From SLRI01 sp964576715 (GTDB lineage Bacteria; Pseudomonadota; Alphaproteobacteria; Geminicoccales; Geminicoccaceae): 64,000 nt of DNA. Below the pieces are notes generated by a model. It saw nothing but the letters and a program-made list of their open reading frames with translations, had not been told where the DNA came from and did not search any database. Positions 9,470 through 21,565 of the stretch are shown here, piece by piece (positions within the stretch are counted from its first letter, which is position 1; every line of letters starts with the position of its first letter). A program made the position numbers and the translations under genes. The stretch is taken from NCBI GenBank assembly GCA_964576715.1, contig CAZNWE010000007.1, forward strand, positions 10,415 through 74,414, written 5' to 3'.

Positions 9470-9790
9470 ATGGCACTCGAGGATCGCGGCAAGAGCGAGG
9501 AAGCGAAATACAAGCACGATCAGGAACTGGCATTCAAGGTGCGCAACCGCCGCAACAAGCTCTTTGGTATATGGCTTGCCGAGACCCATTTGGGCAAGGC
9601 TGGCGATGACGCCTTCGCCTACGCAAAAGAGCTGGTGATGGCGGCGTTCGAGCGGCCGGGCGACAGTGGCGTGCTCGACAAGGCGCGTGAGGATCTCAGT
9701 GCCGCCAACATCGAGCTCAGCGACTACCTGTTGAACAAGCATCTGAGCGAGTGCGAGGCGATCGCCAAGCAGCAGGTGATGGCGGAGTGA
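9470..9790 (+). CDS. DUF1476 protein, F1FO-ATPase zeta inhibitor
   Basis: A 106-residue protein of the alphaproteobacterial zeta-subunit family, whose Paracoccus member blocks ATP hydrolysis by the F1 motor. Family signs are the N-terminal DRGKSEEAKYKHDQELAFK, then RRNKLFGIWLAE, and a helical C-terminal part (AKELVMAAFERPGDSG, LSDYLLNKHLSE). The ATG at 9470 follows GGGGAG and matches the family start. Its last codons overlap the next gene (GTGA), so it is coupled to the succinate dehydrogenase assembly factor gene. Both concern membrane energy conversion. Confidence 0.9.
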   Translation: MALEDRGKSEEAKYKHDQELAFKVRNRRNKLFGIWLAETHLGKAGDDAFAYAKELVMAAFERPGDSGVLDKAREDLSAANIELSDYLLNKHLSECEAIAKQQVMAE

Positions 9791-10008
9791 CCGGGATAGC
9801 GACGAAGCGCAAGCCGATGACGCCGCCGACCGCTGCCCAGGCCGACTCAGCGCAGGCGCCGCCGCCACCGCTGCCGCAGCCGCCCGGCAAGCACGAAGCG
9901 GTGCCGCCGCCGGCCATGCAGCCGGCCGGCGAGACCGGTGGGCCGAAGGGCCCGGAGCCGACGCGCTACGGCGACTGGGAGAAAGGTGGGCGCTGCTTCG
10001 ACTTCTGA
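9787..10008 (+). CDS. DUF1674 / SDHAF4-like succinate dehydrogenase assembly factor
   Basis: A 73-residue protein. Its last 24 or so residues (GGPKGPEPTRYGDWEKGGRC followed by FDF) are the signature of the DUF1674/SDHAF4 family, which binds the flavinylated succinate dehydrogenase subunit during assembly. The first two thirds are a Pro/Ala-rich flexible region. The GTG at 9787 overlaps the stop of the previous gene; an ATG at 9817 is an alternative. The gene is easily missed because of its size and its overlaps at both ends. Confidence 0.85.
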   Translation: MTGIATKRKPMTPPTAAQADSAQAPPPPLPQPPGKHEAVPPPAMQPAGETGGPKGPEPTRYGDWEKGGRCFDF

Positions 10009-10912
10009 GGCCGGCGTCGATCGCGTGCCCCCGGGCAGTATCCTTTTGATCGTCGCCATGTCGCTGCTCTGGGGACTGAACTGGCCGGCGATGAAGGTCG
10101 TGGTGGGCGAACTATCGCCCTGGACCTTTCGGGTCGTCTGCGTCGGCGTCGCTGGCGCCAGTCTCCTGGCCCTGGCCAAGCTGCAGCGCGAGCGGCTGGT
10201 GCCGCCGCGCCGTCTCTGGCCAGCGCTCGGCGTGCTTTCCGTCGTTCACGTCACCAACTGGCACATGCTCACCGCCTTCGCGCTGACCAGCATCGGTGGC
10301 GGACGGGCGGCGATCCTCGCCTTCACCATGCCGCTCTGGGCCACGCTGCTCGGCGTTCTGGTGCTCGACGAACGGCTCCGCTGGCGTCAGGCCGCCGCAC
10401 TCGGTCTCGGGCTCAGCGGCATCGGCCTCTTGCTCCTGCCCGAGTTCGAACAGACCGGGGCGCTGCCTCTCGGCTATGCCCTGATGATCCTCGCGGCGAT
10501 CGCCTGGGGCATGGGTACGGTCGGCCAGAAGCTCCGCCAGTGGCAGATCGGCATCCTGGCGCTGAGCGGCTGGCAGCTGCTGATCGGCGGGGTGCCCATC
10601 GTCGTCGCCTGGCTGATCCTCGAGCCCCAGCCGGATTTCTCGCGCGTGACCCCGCTCGGCCTTCTCGCCCTCGCCTATGTCGTGTTCGTGGCGCTGGTCT
10701 TCTGCTTCTCTTCCTATATCCGGCTGGTATCGACCCTGCCCGCCAATGTCGCCGCGATCAGCACGCTGGCGATTCCGGTCATCGGCCTCTCGAGCTCCGC
10801 CCTGCTGCTGGGCGAGCCGGTCGGCGCCACCGACCTCATGGCCTTGGCCCTGATCCTCGCCGCCCTCGCCCTGGTCCTGCTGCGGCCGCCCGCTGCCAAG
10901 CCGGCCGGTTGA
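9986..10912 (+). CDS. EamA-family (DMT) membrane transporter
   Basis: About 308 residues with ten predicted hydrophobic helices in two repeats, typical of drug/metabolite exporters of the EamA type. The first repeat begins ILLIVAMSLLWGLNWPAMK, and the second begins ALMILAAIAWGMGTVGQKL. Substrates are usually amino acids or small metabolites and cannot be predicted here. Starts are uncertain: the GTG at 9986 has GGGAG close by and overlaps the DUF1674 gene by 23 bases, and a GTG at 10025 would still give all helices. Confidence 0.88.
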   Translation: MGAASTSEAGVDRVPPGSILLIVAMSLLWGLNWPAMKVVVGELSPWTFRVVCVGVAGASLLALAKLQRERLVPPRRLWPALGVLSVVHVTNWHMLTAFALTSIGGGRAAILAFTMPLWATLLGVLVLDERLRWRQAAALGLGLSGIGLLLLPEFEQTGALPLGYALMILAAIAWGMGTVGQKLRQWQIGILALSGWQLLIGGVPIVVAWLILEPQPDFSRVTPLGLLALAYVVFVALVFCFSSYIRLVSTLPANVAAISTLAIPVIGLSSSALLLGEPVGATDLMALALILAALALVLLRPPAAKPAG

Positions 10913-10924
10913 GCGGCAGCGACC

Positions 10925-10953
10925 TTTCTTCGAGCAAAAAGACCCGATATAAC
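10925..10953 (+). promoter_or_regulatory. Probable sigma-70 promoter of recA
   Basis: TTTCTT (10925-10930), a 17-base spacer and TATAAC (10948-10953), 44 bases before the recA start. The -10 box is good and the -35 weak. I see no GTTC/GAAC-type alphaproteobacterial LexA box around it. Confidence 0.4.
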
Positions 10954-10997
10954 AGACCCACGAAGCCGGATCCGGCCACCACCAGACAGGACACTCC

Positions 10998-12068
<1,071 letters not shown>

Positions 12069-12224
12069 CTGCGGATCAGAAAGCGCAGGCGCGGCGTGCG
12101 GCATTCGTTTGGCAAGTCGGCCCACCAATAGAGTGTCGTGCGGGCCTGTTGCGTCGGGCGGGGCCCCATGCCCAAAGACAGTGCGCGAGCACGATCGTCA
12201 TACATTTGTCGATAGGTTGAGCAT

Positions 12225-12253
12225 TTGAAATCGAACGCCGGGTTCAGTATCAT
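12225..12253 (+). promoter_or_regulatory. Sigma-70 promoter for the carbamoyltransferase trio
   Basis: TTGAAA (12225-12230), exactly 17 bases, then TATCAT (12248-12253), in a locally AT-richer stretch 43 bases before the start of the sxtJ-like gene. Both boxes are close to the housekeeping consensus. Confidence 0.55.
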
Positions 12254-12295
12254 CCGGATGTGCGCACAACCTTTGATTGAAACTCGGGATGCTTC

Positions 12296-12727
12296 ATGAC
12301 CACTCACGAAATCTACGCGTCGCATAGCACGGTCAAGACCGCAAGCGATCGAAGCTTCGGCCTGACGGTCGGCGGGATTCTCGTGACGATCGCCCTGGTT
12401 CGCTGGTATTGGGTCGCTGGGTTGTCGTGGCTGATGACGGGACTCCTCGTGGTCGGCCTAGCGCTTGTCGTGGCGGCACTGGTCCGGCCCGCTTTGCTGG
12501 CCCTGCCGAACCGCCTTTGGACCAAGCTCGGGCTCGTCTTGTTTCATGTGGTCAACCCGGTGGTCATGCTGCTCATGTTCATCGTCGTGATCATGCCGGC
12601 CGGGCTGATCATGCGGCTGCTCGGTCACGACCCGATGCGCCGTCGCTTCGAGCCCGAGGCCAGCACCTATTGGCTCGAGCGCCAACCGCCCGGCCCGGCG
12701 CCGGACGCCCTCGAGAACCAGTTCTGA
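12296..12727 (+). CDS. SxtJ-family membrane protein
   Basis: A 143-residue membrane protein with hydrophobic segments at about residues 24-42, 45-65 and 85-105, and the family signature RPALLALPNRLWTKLGLVL followed by NPVVMLLMFIVVIMPAG. It ends in a polar tail containing a YWLERQPPGP-like segment. SxtJ proteins of the saxitoxin cluster and relatives are found beside O-carbamoyltransferases, as here. The biochemical role is unknown; anchoring or helping the transferase is a reasonable guess. It is the first gene of a three-gene operon. Confidence 0.85.
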   Translation: MTTHEIYASHSTVKTASDRSFGLTVGGILVTIALVRWYWVAGLSWLMTGLLVVGLALVVAALVRPALLALPNRLWTKLGLVLFHVVNPVVMLLMFIVVIMPAGLIMRLLGHDPMRRRFEPEASTYWLERQPPGPAPDALENQF

Positions 12728-12768
12728 CCACGCCGAGAAGCGTCGATCGAGCGGCAGGGAACGCAACC

Positions 12769-12918
12769 ATGGAATTTCTCGCTGAGCTCTGGGGGTTTCT
12801 CAAAGCCCGCAAAAAGTTCTGGCTGGCGCCGATCATCCTGATCATGGCCGCCTTCGGCGGGCTGTTGGTCGCAGCACAGGGTTCGGCCGTCGCCCCGTTC
12901 ATCTACACGCTGTTTTGA
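12769..12918 (+). CDS. DUF5989-family 49-residue membrane peptide (SxtK-like)
   Basis: A tiny protein beginning MEFLAELWGFLKARKKFWLA with one hydrophobic helix (PIILIMAAFGGLLVAA) and a short end (SAVAPFIYTLF). The pattern matches the DUF5989 family, which occurs between or next to SxtJ-like proteins and carbamoyltransferases. SxtK of the saxitoxin cluster is of the same size and position. It probably sits in the inner membrane with its basic head in the cytoplasm. The transferase start lies 12 bases after its stop. Confidence 0.82.
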   Translation: MEFLAELWGFLKARKKFWLAPIILIMAAFGGLLVAAQGSAVAPFIYTLF

Positions 12919-12929
12919 TTGGGGCGGGC

Positions 12930-14768
12930 ATGCGGGTTCTCGGCATCTCGGCCTTCTACCACGACAGTGCCGCGGCCCTGGTGGTCGATGGCACGATCGA
13001 GGCGGCAGCCCAGGAAGAGCGCTTCACCCGCAAGAAGCACGACCCCGGCTTTCCGCGCCGGGCCATCGCCTATTGCCTGGCCGAAGCCGGGGTCACCCTC
13101 GACCAGGTCGACCACGTCGTCTTCTACGACAAGCCGTTCATCAAGTTCGAGCGGCTGCTCGAGACCTACCTCTCCTTCGCCCCCCGCGGCTTTCGCTCGT
13201 TCCGCATGGCCTTGCCGATCTGGCTGAAGGAGAAGCTGTTTCAGAAGTCGATGCTCAGGGACGCGCTGCGCGAGCTGCCGGGCGGCGATCGGTGGAACGG
13301 CAAGCTGCTGTTCACCGAGCACCATCAGAGCCACGCGGCGAGTGCCTTCTTCCCCTCGCCCTTCGACGAGGCCGCGATCCTCACCATGGACGGCGTCGGC
13401 GAGTGGTCGACGACGACGCTCGGCCTCGGCAAGGGCAACCAACTCGAGATCGTCAAGGAGCAGCATTTCCCGCATTCGCTCGGCCTGCTCTACTCCGCCT
13501 TCACCTACTACACCGGCTTCAAGGTCAATTCGGGCGAGTACAAGATCATGGGCCTCGCCCCCTATGGCGAGCCCCGCTACACGCAGACCATTCTCGACAA
13601 TCTCATGGACCTCAAGCCGGATGGCACCTTCCGGCTGAACATGGACTATTTCGACTATTGCACCGGGCTGCGGATGACGAACCGCAAGTTCGACACCCTG
13701 TTCGGCGGGCCGCCGCGGCAGCCGGAGCAGCTGCTGACCCAACGCGAAATGGACCTGACGGCATCGGTGCAGAAGGTGACCGAGGAGGTGGTGCTGCGGC
13801 TCGGCCGTTCCATCGCCAAGGAAACCGGCCAGCGCCATCTCTGCCTCGCCGGCGGCGTCGCCCTCAACTGCGTCGCCAACGGCAAGCTGCTCAAGGACGG
13901 TGCCTTCGAGCGGATCTGGATCCAGCCGGCAGCCGGCGACGCCGGCGGTGCCCTCGGTGCGGCGCTCGCCGGCTACCACCAGTTCGAGAATCGGCCGCGC
14001 CAGGCGATCAACGGCCATCTCGACCGCATGCAAGGTGCCTATCTCGGTCCCGCCTTCTCGACCGACCAGAGTGCGAAGGCGCTGCAGGCGGCAGGGGCGG
14101 TCTTCGCCACTCTCGACGACGACGAGGTGATCACCGCCACCGCCGACGCCCTCGCCGACGGCAAGGCTGTCGGCTGGATGCAGGGCCGCATGGAGTTCGG
14201 GCCCAGGGCACTCGGCGGCCGATCGATCCTCGGGGACCCGCGCTCGCCCACGATGCAGAAGCTCTTGAACCTCAAGGTCAAGTACCGCGAGAGCTTCCGC
14301 CCCTTCGCCCCCTCGGTCCTCGCCGAGGACGTCGGCGACTGGTTCGAGCTCGACCAGCCCAGCCCCTACATGCTGCTCGTCGCCGACGTGGTCGAAGGCC
14401 GGCGTCGGCAGATGACCGCCGAGGAGGAAGCGCTCTTCGGCATCGACAAGCTCAACGTCCCACGCTCGGAGATCCCGGCCGTCACCCATGTCGACTACTC
14501 GGCCCGGGTGCAGACCGTGCACGAGGCGACCAATCCGCGCTACTGGCGGCTGATCCAGGCCTTCAAGCAGCGAACCGGCTGTCCGGTCATCGTCAACACG
14601 AGCTTCAATGTTCGCGGCGAACCGATCGTCTGCACGCCCGAGGATGCCTTCCGCTGCTTCATGGGCTCCGAGATCGAGATTCTCGTCGTCGGCAATTGCT
14701 GGCTGCGCAAGGAGGCGCAGGACCCCGGCCTCAAGCTCGACTACAAAGAATCGTTCGAGCTCGATTAG
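12930..14768 (+). CDS. NodU/CmcH/SxtI-type O-carbamoyltransferase
   Basis: A 612-residue enzyme of the family that makes carbamoyl-adenylate from carbamoyl phosphate and ATP and transfers the carbamoyl group to a hydroxyl. The N-terminal Kae1-like domain begins RVLGISAFYHDSAAAL and has the metal-binding His motif EHHQSHAASAFF (about residues 129-140). The C-terminal domain has GRMEFGPRALGGRSILGDPR and the late NTSFNVRGEPIVCTPEDA. The ATG at 12930 follows GGGGCGGG. No sugar, antibiotic or toxin genes flank it, so the acceptor is unknown. Its partners SxtJ and DUF5989 lie directly upstream in the same operon. Confidence 0.92.
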   Translation: MRVLGISAFYHDSAAALVVDGTIEAAAQEERFTRKKHDPGFPRRAIAYCLAEAGVTLDQVDHVVFYDKPFIKFERLLETYLSFAPRGFRSFRMALPIWLKEKLFQKSMLRDALRELPGGDRWNGKLLFTEHHQSHAASAFFPSPFDEAAILTMDGVGEWSTTTLGLGKGNQLEIVKEQHFPHSLGLLYSAFTYYTGFKVNSGEYKIMGLAPYGEPRYTQTILDNLMDLKPDGTFRLNMDYFDYCTGLRMTNRKFDTLFGGPPRQPEQLLTQREMDLTASVQKVTEEVVLRLGRSIAKETGQRHLCLAGGVALNCVANGKLLKDGAFERIWIQPAAGDAGGALGAALAGYHQFENRPRQAINGHLDRMQGAYLGPAFSTDQSAKALQAAGAVFATLDDDEVITATADALADGKAVGWMQGRMEFGPRALGGRSILGDPRSPTMQKLLNLKVKYRESFRPFAPSVLAEDVGDWFELDQPSPYMLLVADVVEGRRRQMTAEEEALFGIDKLNVPRSEIPAVTHVDYSARVQTVHEATNPRYWRLIQAFKQRTGCPVIVNTSFNVRGEPIVCTPEDAFRCFMGSEIEILVVGNCWLRKEAQDPGLKLDYKESFELD

Positions 14769-14906
14769 AGCACGGGCCCTTCGCCGGCCGCGGAACCGGT
14801 GGCCGGCCACTATCGGCTGGCTCCGAGCCGCGGCACGGACACGGCTTTGCGTTGCTGCGCTCTGGCGCTATGACACTGCCGCGGCTCCGTGGAGAACGTC
14901 CTACCG

Positions 14907-17573
<2,667 letters not shown>

Positions 17574-17615
17574 GACGATGCCGATCGACCGAGAGCGGCG
17601 AGGCTAGCGACCAAC

Positions 17616-18779
17616 GTGCTGTACACCATCGTCGACTGGCAGCGCCGACTGCTCGATCCCTGGCTCACCGGGCTCCGGCTCGGGGCGACGCTGCCGCTCT
17701 GGCAACGGGTCATGCTGGCCCAGCACACCCTGCTCGAGCGCACGCTCGAGGCCGGCGACGGCGTGCTCGTGCCGATCGAGGCAGCGGTGGCCCGCGATCA
17801 CTCGGGGGTGACCAGCGCGGTGACGATCGACGAGGGCCCCTTCTCGCGCCTCGTCCACCTGCGCGGCGCCAGGGCAGGGCCGCCAATCTTCATCGTGGCC
17901 CCCTATTCCGGTTATGCCGGTGCCGTCTTGGGCGAGCTCGCCGCCGCCCTGTTGCCGTTGGGGGAGATCTATTTCCTCGACTGGACCGATGCCCGCCACG
18001 TGCCTGTCGCCTGTGGAGCCTTCGGGCTGGAGGAGCAGCTGGCGGTGGTGCTGGACGCGCTGCGCCGCATCGACGCACCTGCCCATCTGGTCGGGGTGTC
18101 GCAATCCGGGGCGGTGACCCTGGCCGCGGCGGCTTTGGCCGCAGCCGCGGCCGACAGGTTCGCCCGGCCCCGCTCGCTCAGCCTCCTGGGTGCCCCGATC
18201 GGTCCCAGCCGGACCCGCTCGGCCGCGGATTGGCTCTTGCTCAGCCTTGGCAGCACCCGCCTTGAATCCACCCTCATTGCCGTGGTGCCCGAACGCTACC
18301 CCGGCGCCGGGCGACGCGTCTATCCAGGCCTGCTCCAGCTGATCGGCCTGTTCATGACCAACCCCGGCACCTATGTCGAAGCGCAGACGGGGTTCTGGAC
18401 CGAGCTGGTCAACGAGACCCCGGGTCTCTACGAGCGGCTGCACGGCGACCTGCACCGGGTGGCCGACGTGCCGGCCGAACTGTTTACGCAGACCATCGAC
18501 CAGCTGGTCCGGCAGCCGGCCTTGTCTCCAGAGGGCCTGATGATCGGTGGCCAGGCAATTCCCGAAGCCGGCCTCGCAGCATTGCCGATCCTCACCATCG
18601 AGGCGGGTCGCGACGAACTCGTCGGTGCCGGTGCCGGCCACGCCGCCCAGGCACTCGGCGGCGACGGCTCGCAGGCGCTGACCATCGAGGCGGCGGCGCA
18701 TTATGCGCTGTTCACCGGGCCACGCTTTGCCGAGCAGGTAGCACCGCGCCTCTGCCGCTTCATCAGCGGGCTCGGCTGA
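17616..18779 (+). CDS. phaZ: Intracellular PHA-depolymerase-like hydrolase
   Basis: A 387-residue alpha/beta hydrolase that aligns along its length with intracellular polyhydroxyalkanoate depolymerases: an N-terminal LLDPW segment, IVAPYSGYAGAV near the oxyanion strand, EIYFLDWTDARHVPVACGAF, then the nucleophile strand LVGVSQSGAVTLAAA, VYPGLLQLIGLFMTN, and ILTIEAGRDELVGAG before a late His (AAHYALF). In the characterised Ralstonia enzyme the nucleophile is Cys in a VCQP-type motif; here it is VSQSG, suggesting Ser. The start is GTG. It would degrade storage polyester, but the substrate is inferred. Confidence 0.72.
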   Translation: MLYTIVDWQRRLLDPWLTGLRLGATLPLWQRVMLAQHTLLERTLEAGDGVLVPIEAAVARDHSGVTSAVTIDEGPFSRLVHLRGARAGPPIFIVAPYSGYAGAVLGELAAALLPLGEIYFLDWTDARHVPVACGAFGLEEQLAVVLDALRRIDAPAHLVGVSQSGAVTLAAAALAAAAADRFARPRSLSLLGAPIGPSRTRSAADWLLLSLGSTRLESTLIAVVPERYPGAGRRVYPGLLQLIGLFMTNPGTYVEAQTGFWTELVNETPGLYERLHGDLHRVADVPAELFTQTIDQLVRQPALSPEGLMIGGQAIPEAGLAALPILTIEAGRDELVGAGAGHAAQALGGDGSQALTIEAAAHYALFTGPRFAEQVAPRLCRFISGLG

Positions 18780-18786
18780 GGGCCGC

Positions 18787-18981
18787 TCAGCGCTCGCCTT
18801 GCGGTCGCCGGTCGCGAACGATCTCCAGCGCCACGTGACGGACGTCGAGCGTGACCTTCCCGGCCTCCTCGAAGCCCACCGTCACGCGATGCCCGATCGC
18901 CGATTGCACCCGGCCGATGCCCCAGTCCGGCCGTTGCGGATGGCGAACCACCACACCGGGCTCGAGATCTACCGACGCCAT
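18787..18981 (-). CDS. DUF3553 small protein
   Basis: A 64-residue protein of the DUF3553 family, typical of alphaproteobacteria: VVVRHPQRPDWGIGRVQSAIGHRV, then TVGFEEAGKVTLDV. It reads as a small beta-barrel of the type seen in CarD/UvrD C-terminal modules, hinting at binding to RNA polymerase or another transcription/repair protein; this is inference. It is convergent with the depolymerase gene, with seven bases between the stops. Confidence 0.78.
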   Translation of the reverse strand: MASVDLEPGVVVRHPQRPDWGIGRVQSAIGHRVTVGFEEAGKVTLDVRHVALEIVRDRRPQGER

Positions 18982-19114
18982 CGGCCTTGCCCTCCATCCG
19001 TGTTGCCGCCTGCGCTGTTCAGCGAAAATTAAGGGCTGTCTGGCATGAGTGCCAGCTGGGATGAAGGCGCGGGCGCCCGCCGACACGAGCGATCGCGGCG
19101 CATGGGCTGGCCTG

Positions 19115-20440
19115 ATGGACGAGCTGCTGAACGAGTTCCTGAGGGAGTGCGGCGAGAGCTTGGCCGTGCTCGGAGCGGAGCTGATGCGCCTCGAGCGCGA
19201 GCCGCGCGACCCCCAGCTCGTGGCCAGGATCTTCCGCCTGATCCACAGCATCAAGGGAACGTGCGGCTTTCTCGATCTCTATCGGCTCGAGGCGGTGGCG
19301 CACGCCGTGGAAGACGTGATCGGCAGGTTGCGCGATGGCGAGATGGTGGCGACACCGGCGGTCATCACCGCTGTTCTCGAGGCGCTGGACCGGATCAGGG
19401 AGATCCTCGGCGGCCTGGCGAACGACCTGGCCGAGCCAGCCGACGACGATGCGCCGCTCATCGCCGCCCTGAACGCCATCGCGCGCGATCAGGAGCCGCC
19501 TGCGGGAAAGCCGATCGCCCGGTCACCGACCGCGCTGCCAGCCCTGCCCGCAAGCGGGTGGCGCGAGCCGCTGCTTCCCTGGACCGTGCCCTCAATCGTG
19601 GCGCCGCGGCAACGGCGTCGGCTTGTCGATCTCACCGAGCGGCCGACGACGCTCGCCGGCGAATTCGTCCAGGCCCGCAACGAACCTCGCCAGGCCGTAC
19701 GGCACGGCAGCGACCAGGGCCTCGGGCCGTCCCTGCGGCGGTTGAACCAGACCTCGGGCGCGCCGCAGGCAGGCGTGACCAAGCCGCGCCTGCAGGCGAT
19801 CGGCACTACCTGGGGCAAGTTGCCGCGGCTGATCCGCAACCTTGCCGACAAGCTCGACAAGGAGATCGAGCTCGAGCTGCGCGGTGCCGAGACCGAGCTT
19901 GACCGCCAGGTCCTCAAGATGATCGAGGATCCGCTGACCCACATGGTGCGCAACGCCGTCGATCACGGGCTCGAGCCGGCCGCCGAGCGGCGTCGCCTCG
20001 GCAAGCCCGAAAAGGGCACGGTGGGGCTGAGCGCCTGTCGAGAGGGCGACCACGTCATCATCGAGATCAGCGACGACGGCACCGGCCTCGATACCCGGCG
20101 CATCGCCGCCGCGGCGGTCGCCCGTGGCCTGGTCGGCGCGGCCGATGTCGCGGCGATGACGGAGGCGGACGTGCAGCAATTCATCTTCCTCCCGGGCTTC
20201 TCGACCGCCACGACGATCACGGTGGTCTCGGGCCGCGGCGTCGGCATGGATGTCGTGCGCACCAACATCGAGAAGATCGGCGGCTCGATCAGGATCTGCT
20301 CGCGACCGGGCCAAGGCTCGCTCTTCACCATCAAGATCCCGCGCACCCCGGCGACCGCCCCGGTACGGATCCCCGAGACCATGCCCTCGTCGCCGACCCG
20401 CCGGACGGCGGTCAGCAGGGCGCTCCAGCAGGGCTGCTGA
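19115..20440 (+). CDS. CheA-like histidine kinase lacking the P5 domain
   Basis: A 441-residue chemotaxis-type kinase. It has an HPt domain with phospho-accepting His in FRLIHSIKGTCGFLD (about residue 45), a linker, a divergent dimerisation helix pair, and a well-kept ATPase domain with DPLTHMVRNAVDHGLE (N-box), SDDGTGLD (G1) and SGRGVGMDVVRTNIEKIGG (G2). The protein then stops at FTIKIPRTP plus about 30 unrelated residues, where CheA normally continues into the CheW-like P5 domain. Coupling to receptors is therefore probably lost. IS debris starts shortly downstream, suggesting a 3' deletion. The ATG at 19115 gives the usual MDELLNEFL start; a GTG at 19049 is possible. Confidence 0.75.
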   Translation: MDELLNEFLRECGESLAVLGAELMRLEREPRDPQLVARIFRLIHSIKGTCGFLDLYRLEAVAHAVEDVIGRLRDGEMVATPAVITAVLEALDRIREILGGLANDLAEPADDDAPLIAALNAIARDQEPPAGKPIARSPTALPALPASGWREPLLPWTVPSIVAPRQRRRLVDLTERPTTLAGEFVQARNEPRQAVRHGSDQGLGPSLRRLNQTSGAPQAGVTKPRLQAIGTTWGKLPRLIRNLADKLDKEIELELRGAETELDRQVLKMIEDPLTHMVRNAVDHGLEPAAERRRLGKPEKGTVGLSACREGDHVIIEISDDGTGLDTRRIAAAAVARGLVGAADVAAMTEADVQQFIFLPGFSTATTITVVSGRGVGMDVVRTNIEKIGGSIRICSRPGQGSLFTIKIPRTPATAPVRIPETMPSSPTRRTAVSRALQQGC

Positions 20441-20622
20441 ACAAAGGCTTCGCCGAGGCGTCCGGCGCGGTTCGCGCGTGCGCTTCATGGGCCGGCGACA
20501 CCGGGCACAGCCCGGCGAACGCACGGCGGGTTGGCACCTGCAGGACGCTCGGACCGCCCCTCGGCGCTGCCTCGAATGTCGAACTCGGCCTTGTACCCCA
20601 CCATCATCTGCCTTCGGCAACG

Positions 20623-20790
20623 AGGAGCCGGGGATTCGGGCGACGTTGTCGGCGGCGAGCGCCAAGTGGAAACCGTCCGCGGTACGCTCCAGGCCCCGCA
20701 AGCGCGACTGCCGCCAGCATCCCACGGTCGTCAGCCAACCGACGATCTCCGCGATGCGCTTGCGACATTTCTGGCTGGCGGCGTAGCCGG
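20623..20790 (-). pseudogene. C-terminal fragment of an IS5/IS1182-type transposase
   Basis: About 56 residues on the minus strand (GYAASQKCRKRIAEIVGWL, later LRGLERTADGFHLALAADNV, then ARI) match the C-terminal end common to IS5/IS1182-like transposases, which normally reads SQ-x-x-RKRIEE-x-FGW-x-KT and ends A-YNL-RL-PK. No N-terminal part is present. It is joined in frame to the end of the IS256-type remnant, so one element was probably inserted into or deleted against the other. Confidence 0.6.
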
Positions 20791-21071
20791 TTATGTCGGT
20801 GAGGCTGACGGCAGCCTCATCGCCGGTCTGGGCGATGGTCCCAAGCGACATGTAGCGGACTCGCTGGACCGCCCATTCGTCGTTCTGCTCGAGCAGCAGG
20901 GCGCCGCGACGAGACGGGTGATGGCGGCTTCGTTGAGGAAGATGCCGACGAGTTCGGTGCGGCGCTTGATCTCGCCATTGCGGCGCTCGATCGGGTTGGC
21001 CGAGTGCAGCTTGGTGCGGTGTTGGGCCGGAAAGGTCATATAGGCCAGGACGTCGGGTTCGGCGTCATCCA

Positions 21072-21134
21072 TGAATGGCCAGGAGGCCTTTCATCCGATC
21101 TCCGGAGGAGACAAGGTCAGCAGGCCCTGGCGGC
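21072..21134. repeat. Twin-hairpin repeat, copy C
   Basis: A 63-base unit inside the IS256 remnant. Its first 29 bases match copy D with one difference, including AGGAGGCCTTTCATCCGATC. A first hairpin has a GGCC / GGCC stem with AGGA loop; the second has an AGCA loop and a wobble pair. It splits the transposase between PNLA and DDAEPDVL and appears to shift the frame. Confidence 0.65.
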
Positions 21135-21187
21135 ACTCTGGCAAGATTCGGAACCTTGGGCCATAGGTGGTCGGCGACCCGGCGCCA

Positions 21188-21250
21188 TGAAAGGCCAGGA
21201 GGCCTTTCATCCGATCGGCGAAGCCGGCGCAGCCAGGAGGCTGCGAAGGG
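21188..21250. repeat. Twin-hairpin repeat, copy D (in-frame insertion)
   Basis: A 63-base unit. Removing it restores a continuous transposase reading (EGASQ joined to WRRVADHL), so it is an exact 21-codon in-frame insertion. It holds two perfect hairpins with AGGA loops: an 8-bp stem GAAAGGCC/GGCCTTTC at 21189-21208 and a 7-bp stem CGCAGCC/GGCTGCG at 21228-21245, flanking CCGATC. Confidence 0.7.
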
Positions 21251-21565
21251 CTGGCTCGCGCCCTCGGCGTCGTTCTGCGCGAACGCGGTCGCCCACCCCA
21301 TGGCGGCGAGTTGCCATGGTTACCCCGGTGGCGATGAAGGCGGCGACCACCCGGCGGCCGCTCTTGCCGGCATGCGCCAGGGCATTGCGCATGAAGTGCA
21401 TGCGGCATCTGTGCCAGGTTGCTGAGAACACCTTCGAGACAGCGGCCTTGATACCGTCATGAGCGTCGGAGTTCACCAGCTTGACGCCGCGCCGGGCGAG
21501 CTGGCGCAGGAACTCGGTCCAGAAAGTCTCGGCCTCCGACGCGCCGATCGTCATGCCGAGCACTA

